Positions 59,749 through 64,000 of a stretch of 64,000 bases of DNA are shown in pieces. Source of the stretch: Amycolatopsis mongoliensis (GTDB lineage: Bacteria; Actinomycetota; Actinomycetes; Mycobacteriales; Pseudonocardiaceae); NCBI RefSeq assembly GCF_030285665.1, contig NZ_CP127295.1, positions 10,602,001 to 10,666,000 on the forward strand. Reading direction: 5' to 3'. Within the stretch, counting starts at the first letter, position 1. Each line of letters starts with the position of its first letter. The translations under genes were made by a program, and so were the position numbers. The notes below the pieces were generated by a model, which did not search any database, was not told the DNA's origin, and saw only the letters and a program-made list of their open reading frames with translations.

Positions 59749-60117
59749 ATGACGATCGATCTGGCGTTGAAAGAAGCGATGAGCATTCCCGGCGCCGTCG
59801 GCGCGACCCTCGTCGACTACGACAGCGGGATGTCCCTCGGTTCCCTGGGCGGTGGCGACTGGCTCGACCTGGACATCGCGGCGGCGGGCAACACCGAAGT
59901 CGTGCGGGCGAAACTGCGCGTGATGTCTTCGCTCGGTCTCGACGACAGCATCGAGGACATCCTCATCACCCTTCGCCGCCAGTACCACGTGATCCGGCCG
60001 CTGTCGGCCCGCGGCAACTCCACCCTGTTCCTCTACCTCGTGCTGGACCGCGAGCGAGCGAACCTCGCGCTCGCCCGGCACAGCCTCAAGCGCATCGAGA
60101 CCAGCCTGTCCGTATGA
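59749..60117 (+). CDS. Roadblock/LC7-like protein 1
   Basis: A 122-residue protein: TIDLALKEAMSIPGAVGATL, VDYDSGMSLGSLGGGDWLDL, VVRAKLRVMSSLGLDDSIED and QYHVIRPLSARGNSTLFLYL match the roadblock/LC7 alpha-beta fold. GGAGG at 59733-59737 supports the ATG at 59749, though the spacer is long (11 bases); an ATG at 59719 is also in frame. It is coupled by ATGA overlap to a second roadblock gene. Such proteins regulate small Ras-like GTPases, none of which is here. Confidence 0.75.
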   Translation: MTIDLALKEAMSIPGAVGATLVDYDSGMSLGSLGGGDWLDLDIAAAGNTEVVRAKLRVMSSLGLDDSIEDILITLRRQYHVIRPLSARGNSTLFLYLVLDRERANLALARHSLKRIETSLSV

Positions 60118-60623
60118 CGAGTGCCGACACCCACAGCCAGCCCTCCCGCACACCCCTGCCGGTACGCAAGCCGGCACCGGAAACCGGCGGCCCACCACCG
60201 GACCGGGCGGTCAAGCGCCCCCCGCTCGACTCCGACCAGACGCTCGAGGTACTGCACCGGATCCGCGAGCAGCTCGACCAGGTGGCCGGGCTGCTCGTGG
60301 CCACCCACGACGGCCTGGTCCTGGCCGACGACACCAGGGCCGTCGAGGCCGACAGCGTAGCCGCGATGTCGGCGGCGGCCGTCGGGCTCGCCGCGCAGTT
60401 CACCGCCCAGGCCAGGATCGGCGAGTCCCGCAGTGCGATGTTCGAAGGCAGCTCCGGCTACGTCTGCGTCTTTCCCGTCGAAGGGTCCCTCCTCCTCGTC
60501 GTGTTCGGCCAGCCGGACATCACCATGGGACTGTTCACCCTTGCCGCCAAACAGGCGTTGACGCTGTTCCGGCACCACCTGCCGGCGCCGGGCGGGGCAC
60601 CTCGGACGCGGCTGCCGGAGTAG
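60114..60623 (+). CDS. Roadblock/LC7-like protein 2
   Basis: A 169-residue protein with a proline-rich head (PSRTPLPVRKPAPETGGPPP) and a roadblock/LC7 domain from about 40 (LEVLHRIREQLDQVAGLLVA, THDGLVLADDTRAVEADSVA, GSSGYVCVFPVEGSLLLVVF, LFTLAAKQALTLFRHHL). It starts by 4-base overlap with the first roadblock gene. The pair may heterodimerise as a GTPase co-regulator; the typical DUF742 and GTPase genes are missing. Confidence 0.82.
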   Translation: MTSADTHSQPSRTPLPVRKPAPETGGPPPDRAVKRPPLDSDQTLEVLHRIREQLDQVAGLLVATHDGLVLADDTRAVEADSVAAMSAAAVGLAAQFTAQARIGESRSAMFEGSSGYVCVFPVEGSLLLVVFGQPDITMGLFTLAAKQALTLFRHHLPAPGGAPRTRLPE

Positions 60624-60881
60624 CCGGCCTGTCGCGGAACCGGGTCCGCAGCTCGCCGAGACGGTCGACCCGGCTGGTGAGCACGGCGGCGGGGTGGCGC
60701 GGGTGAAGATCAGGTGGCCCGGCCCACCGCCGAGAGCCGGGCCACCAGTCCCGCCCCGGTCAGCGCTGTGCCCCGGGTTCCCGGGCCGTTGACGGGACGT
60801 TACGCATCCGATCCCTCGGGCGACTATGTCATCGACCGGAGGGGCCGGGGCCCCTCGTACCGCCCGGCGAGGAGCGCACAG

Positions 60882-61343
60882 ATGCCCAACGTGATCGAGA
60901 AGATGGTCAACAAGGTGCTCGGCAAGGGGACGACCGACAATGCGGCGGACCCGATACCGACCGGCGCGGCCAACCTCACCCTCGGTACCGCGTTCATCGG
61001 CGCCGTGACGCTGATCGTCGACAACTTCACCGGCTGGAGTTCGAAGCTCCTCGGGCCCGACCCCGGCTCCGGTTCGCAAGCGGCGCTGGCCATCGCGATC
61101 ATCGGGGCCATGGCGATCGTGTTCGCCGCGGACCTGCTCGCCCGCGGCTATGCGTCGGCCCATGCCGCACCCGCGGCGTCGAAGCCCGCCGAGAGCTCGG
61201 GCGTCACCGTGTCGATTCCCGAGCTCGCCGCCGCGGACGAGGGCAACTGGCAGGTCGTCCAGGTCGACGGCGACCGGCTGCTCCTGGTGAAGAAGGGCGA
61301 GCCGCCGCAGTGGTACCCGATCAGCAAGGTGCGAGGCGAGTAG
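60882..61343 (+). CDS. Small membrane protein, unknown function
   Basis: A 153-residue protein: NVIEKMVNKVLGKGTTDNAA, membrane helix LGTAFIGAVTLIVDNFTGWS, a loop, second helix AALAIAIIGAMAIVFAADLL, and a soluble tail ending QWYPISKVRGE with VVQVDGDRLLLVKKGEPP. GAGGAG is before ATG 60882. A longer frame upstream is rejected for lack of a ribosome site. The 258-base gap 60624-60881 shows no other gene. Confidence 0.7.
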   Translation: MPNVIEKMVNKVLGKGTTDNAADPIPTGAANLTLGTAFIGAVTLIVDNFTGWSSKLLGPDPGSGSQAALAIAIIGAMAIVFAADLLARGYASAHAAPAASKPAESSGVTVSIPELAAADEGNWQVVQVDGDRLLLVKKGEPPQWYPISKVRGE

Positions 61344-61361
61344 TACCGCACCCGGACCTCG

Positions 61362-62138
61362 CTACGACGAACGCACCCGAGCCAGCCACGCGGTCAACGT
61401 CGAGGCGATCAACCCCGGCTGTTCCTCCGGCGTGTGGTGGCCCGCCACCACGGGGTGGTGGACCACCTCCAGCGACGCGAACGTCTCGGACATCCACTCC
61501 AGCATCGGCCGCGTCAGCATCGTGTCGGGCCCCGGGTCGAACGTGATCAGCAGCTTCGGCACCTCCCGCGACGACGCCAGCCAGCCGTCGAACTTCTCGA
61601 TCCGGGCCACCACCTCGGCCGGTGAGCCGCCCAGGGGCAGGGACCGGGCCCAGCGCAGCAACGGGATCCGGGACGCCGGTGTCGGATACACGTCCGCGTA
61701 CTCCGGGGGCAGCATGACCTCCGGAAGATCGGTGACGCCCGGCGCCTTGAGCGCGCGGAACACCTCCGCTCCGGCCGCCGGGAACTCCTCCCACGTCATC
61801 GGCTTCAGGACCGCCTCGGTGAACGCCAACCCGCGAACCCGCGAAGGGTGCCGCGACGCCCAGTCCGCGGCCAGCGCTCCGCCCCAGTCGTGGCCCACCA
61901 GGACCACGTCGTCCAAGGACAGAGCGTCGAACCACCTCTCCAGGTAGCGCGCGTGGTCGTCGAACGAATACTCGATCGGCGGCCGGTCCGAGGCGCCCAT
62001 GCCGATCAGGTCCGGCGCCAGCCGGCGCCCGGGGACCGACGGCAGCACGTTGCGCCACAAGTACGAGGACGTCGGGTTGCCGTGCAGGAACACCACCGGC
62101 GCACCGGTTCCGGAGTCCACATAGGACAGTTCGCTCAC
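61362..62138 (-). CDS. Haloalkane-dehalogenase-like alpha/beta hydrolase
   Basis: A 258-residue hydrolase. FLHGNPTSSYLWRNVLP, LIGMGASDRP, LVGHDWGGALAADWA (Asp nucleophile in the elbow as in haloalkane dehalogenases), TFDPGPDTML and a His in VVAGHHTPEEQP. The Asp nucleophile and Asn/Trp positions fit DhaA-type enzymes but specificity is inferred. The GTG at 62138 overlaps the stop of the NmrA-like gene upstream (GTGA). Confidence 0.82.
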   Translation of the reverse strand: MSELSYVDSGTGAPVVFLHGNPTSSYLWRNVLPSVPGRRLAPDLIGMGASDRPPIEYSFDDHARYLERWFDALSLDDVVLVGHDWGGALAADWASRHPSRVRGLAFTEAVLKPMTWEEFPAAGAEVFRALKAPGVTDLPEVMLPPEYADVYPTPASRIPLLRWARSLPLGGSPAEVVARIEKFDGWLASSREVPKLLITFDPGPDTMLTRPMLEWMSETFASLEVVHHPVVAGHHTPEEQPGLIASTLTAWLARVRSS

Positions 62139-62914
62139 TTGAACACCGCCGCGTTGCGGGCCGCCCACTCCGAGAACGGACGCGGCGGGCGGCCCAGCAC
62201 CCGGGAGACGTCCGGGCTCACCCGCTGCTCCGCCGGCGACGGCGCCCCCAGGATGTCCAGCGTGGCCTCCGCCACCTGCGCGGGCATGAAGCCCGACATG
62301 GCCGAGAACGCCTCCTCCCGCGTCTGCGGGACGAACCGCACCGGCTCCCCCAGCGCCTCTCCGATCGCCGCCGCCTGCTCGCGCGGCGTCACCGGCGCGG
62401 GCCCCGTCAGTTCGTACGTGCGACCCCCGTGCGAGGAGTCGAGGAGTGCGGCAGCGGCCACCGAAGCGATGTCCGACGGGTCGATCACCGGCAGCCCGAC
62501 GTCGCCGAACGGTGCCGACAGCGTCCGGGACGAACGCACGCTTTCCGCCCACTGCACCGCGTTCGACGCGAACCCGCCCGGGCGCAGCACCGTCCACTCC
62601 AGACCCGAGCCACGCACGGCGTCCTCGAAGAACGCCGGGTGCCGTCCCGTTCCGACGCCCTGCGACGACAACAACACCACCCGCGCCCCGCCGACCTGCT
62701 CCAGCACCGGCTCCAACGGACCCCGGAAGTCCGGCGGCAGCAACAGGAACACCGCCGACGCCCCCTCGAAAGCCGGACGCAGGGACGCCGCGTCCGACAA
62801 GTCACCCGGAAACGGCCCGCGGCGGGACACGGCCCGCACTTGTTCACCCGCCGACTCGAGAGCCTGCACCAGCGGTTGTCCGACGTTTCCCGTCGCTCCA
62901 GTCACTACGATCAT
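62135..62914 (-). CDS. NmrA/NAD(P)-binding oxidoreductase
   Basis: A 259-residue Rossmann protein. MIVVTGATGNVGQPLVQALE is the NAD(P) loop, then RAVSRRGPFPGDLSDAASL, VVLLSSQGVGTGRHPAFFED, WTVLRPGGFASNAVQWAE and PVIDPSDIASVAAAALLD. Members sense or reduce using NADP (QOR/NmrA-like). GGAAGG precedes ATG 62914. It leads a two-gene unit with the dehalogenase-like hydrolase and is divergent from the HxlR regulator that likely controls it. Confidence 0.9.
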   Translation of the reverse strand: MIVVTGATGNVGQPLVQALESAGEQVRAVSRRGPFPGDLSDAASLRPAFEGASAVFLLLPPDFRGPLEPVLEQVGGARVVLLSSQGVGTGRHPAFFEDAVRGSGLEWTVLRPGGFASNAVQWAESVRSSRTLSAPFGDVGLPVIDPSDIASVAAAALLDSSHGGRTYELTGPAPVTPREQAAAIGEALGEPVRFVPQTREEAFSAMSGFMPAQVAEATLDILGAPSPAEQRVSPDVSRVLGRPPRPFSEWAARNAAVFK

Positions 62915-62942
62915 GCGAGCGACGCTACCTTCCCCGGTATAG

Positions 62943-62952
62943 TAGGTACCTA
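62943..62952. promoter_or_regulatory. Probable HxlR operator
   Basis: TAGGTACCTA is a perfect 10-bp palindrome in the 67-base intergenic space between the NmrA-like and HxlR starts; GTAC-centred sites are typical of HxlR regulators. The preceding GGTATAGT may be a -10. Confidence 0.65.
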
Positions 62953-62981
62953 GAGGAAAGTATTGGACGGAGGCGCCGGAA

Positions 62982-63347
62982 GTGACCGAGACCACACCCG
63001 AGCTGGCCTGCCCGATCGCCCCCATCGTCGACATCGTCTTCAGCCGCTGGACGACACCGATCCTGTGGGCGCTCAACGAATACGGGCGCCAGCGGTTCGT
63101 CGAACTGGAGCGCCGCATCGCCACGATCACCCCGAAGGTGCTCACCCAGCGGCTGCGGCAACTGGAGCGCGACGGCCTGGTCACGCGCACCTACCACGCC
63201 GAAGTGCCGCCGCGCGTGGAGTACGAGATCAGCGACCTGGGCCGCAGCCTCGGCCCGATGTTCGCAACCCTCGCCGAATGGTCACCCAACCTCGACCGGG
63301 TCGAAGCGGCCCGCCGGGCCTACGACTCCCGCGGCTCCGCCCGGTAG
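62982..63347 (+). CDS. HxlR-family regulator
   Basis: A 121-residue winged-helix regulator: CPIAPIVDIVFSRWTTPILW, ALNEYGRQRFVELERRIATI, PKVLTQRLRQLERDGLVTRT and VPPRVEYEISDLGRSLGPMF are signature HxlR blocks. One Cys (near residue 10) could be redox-active. GTG 62982 has GGAGGCGCCGG upstream. It diverges from the NmrA-like/hydrolase pair and is expected to respond to reactive electrophiles. Confidence 0.9.
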   Translation: MTETTPELACPIAPIVDIVFSRWTTPILWALNEYGRQRFVELERRIATITPKVLTQRLRQLERDGLVTRTYHAEVPPRVEYEISDLGRSLGPMFATLAEWSPNLDRVEAARRAYDSRGSAR

Positions 63348-63361
63348 TCCGGGACACCGGC

Positions 63362-64000
63362 CTAGGGCGAAACGTCCAGGTAGTCCAGGTTCGCCGGGCC
63401 GTCGGCCGTCGTCGCCGTGACGCGGACCGTGTGCGCCCCCGCGGCCAAGGCCACCGGACGCATCACCGTGCTCCACGTCGTCCACGCGCCGGTCGCCGGG
63501 AACGGCACGCCCGTGGCCACCACCGTGCCGTCGACCGCGACGTCCGCCGGGCGCGCCGCCGCCGTGCCGTTCGCGTAGCCGAACGTCAGCGCCGACGCCG
63601 GCCCGGTCACCTGCCACTCGACGTAGCTGCCGGCCGCGTTGGCGCCGTTGGCGAAGCCGGTCCCCGAGAAGCCCGCGTGGTTCGCGTCCACCGTGCCGCC
63701 CGCCGACAGGGTCGCCGACTCGGCTTCGTAGCGAGAGGAGCCACCGGCACGAGACACGCGGTACAGCACCGTCGCGTGCGAAGGCACCGACGCGCTGATC
63801 GTCCCCGAGGTGCTCCGGACCGCCTTGCTCCACAGGTCCTTCAGCGTGTACGACGCCGCGCCGCCGATGCCCGTCGCGGATGCCGTCGTGCTGATCGTCG
63901 CCGTGGACGCGGTTTCGTTGGACAGCGCCACCGCGCGATCGCCGTTGGCGAGCACCTTGCCGTAGACGACCAGGCCACCGTTCGAGCTGAGCACCGTCGC
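63362..64000 (-). CDS. C-terminus of an exported GH27-like alpha-galactosidase with CBM
   Basis: The final 212 residues of a gene continuing past the right edge. LVVYGKVLANGDRAVALSNE, YTLKDLWSKAVRSTSGTISA and SVPSHATVLYRV are the C-terminal beta domain of GH27 alpha-galactosidases. A linker leads to a CBM35/CBM6-like domain ([52 protein letters not shown]). The catalytic barrel is outside the window. It extends the glycan-degradation theme of the GH92 and GH99-like genes. Confidence 0.75.
   Translation of the reverse strand, partial: ATVLSSNGGLVVYGKVLANGDRAVALSNETASTATISTTASATGIGGAASYTLKDLWSKAVRSTSGTISASVPSHATVLYRVSRAGGSSRYEAESATLSAGGTVDANHAGFSGTGFANGANAAGSYVEWQVTGPASALTFGYANGTAAARPADVAVDGTVVATGVPFPATGAWTTWSTVMRPVALAAGAHTVRVTATTADGPANLDYLDVSP

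Overview
The window is high-GC (about 70%) actinobacterial chromosome. GTG starts are frequent, 4-base ATGA/GTGA overlaps between co-directional genes are common, and secreted proteins carry Tat/Sec signals. Gene content (Crp, SARP, ROK and TetR regulators, PMT-like glycosyltransferases, exported glycosidases, an ebo-type operon, roadblock and SpoIIE proteins) fits a Pseudonocardiaceae member such as Amycolatopsis. The genus is inference only. There is no clear plasmid, phage, IS element or CRISPR array.

Left part (1-15 kb): a clipped HTH gene; a class III cyclase-like protein next to a Crp/Fnr regulator; then a four-gene minus-strand operon (XRE regulator with a helical C-terminal domain, cupin-like protein, dCTP-deaminase-like protein, ThiL-like kinase) lying between two paralogous plus-strand membrane-protein cassettes. 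This sandwiched operon is one of the two best candidates for an undescribed system. Next come a GT2/GtrA glycosyltransferase coupled to a GT39-type transferase, a SnoaL relic, a frameshifted Tat-exported protein, a SARP-like regulator, a PP2C phosphatase, a DUF2127 protein and a TetR regulator.

Centre (15-35 kb): exported carbohydrate and protein degradation. A GH92 alpha-mannosidase has a LacI-type operator; there is a lone AbiEi-like protein, an amidohydrolase, a TetR-ABC exporter operon with two strong palindromic operators, a very large subtilase, a GH99-like endomannosidase, a ROK repressor divergent from xylA with a dyad between them, and a 1292-residue protein joining PQQ-type sugar dehydrogenase, PKD, CBM6 and ThuA domains.

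ebo region (35-44 kb): eight overlapping or closely spaced minus-strand genes (inositol-phosphate-synthase-like, UbiA-like EboC, TIM barrel, EboA, TatD-like EboB, EboE, EboF-like phosphodiesterase, second TIM barrel), preceded by a ROK regulator and a possible 29-residue coupled ORF. An inositol-phosphate-synthase-type cyclase occupies the role of the DHQS-like EboD, which points to a cyclitol-derived metabolite.

Right part (44-64 kb): MarR/MFS/AKR divergon, SAM methyltransferase, BNR-like secreted protein, HTH/hydrolase/DUF4180 operon with its own dyad, PfpI protein, PAS-GAF-SpoIIE phosphatase divergent from a cytosolic hybrid histidine kinase with eight exact 276-nt HAMP-type repeats. The kinase gene ends inside an antisense tRNA-Gly; tRNA-Pro follows. 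Then a roadblock pair, a small membrane protein, hydrolase/NmrA genes with a divergent HxlR regulator, and the C-terminus of a probable GH27 alpha-galactosidase.

Eight long palindromes of three classes are scattered between genes, with compensatory differences between copies, and one intergenic stretch folds at its ends like a tRNA with an 8-bp acceptor and 4-bp T stem.
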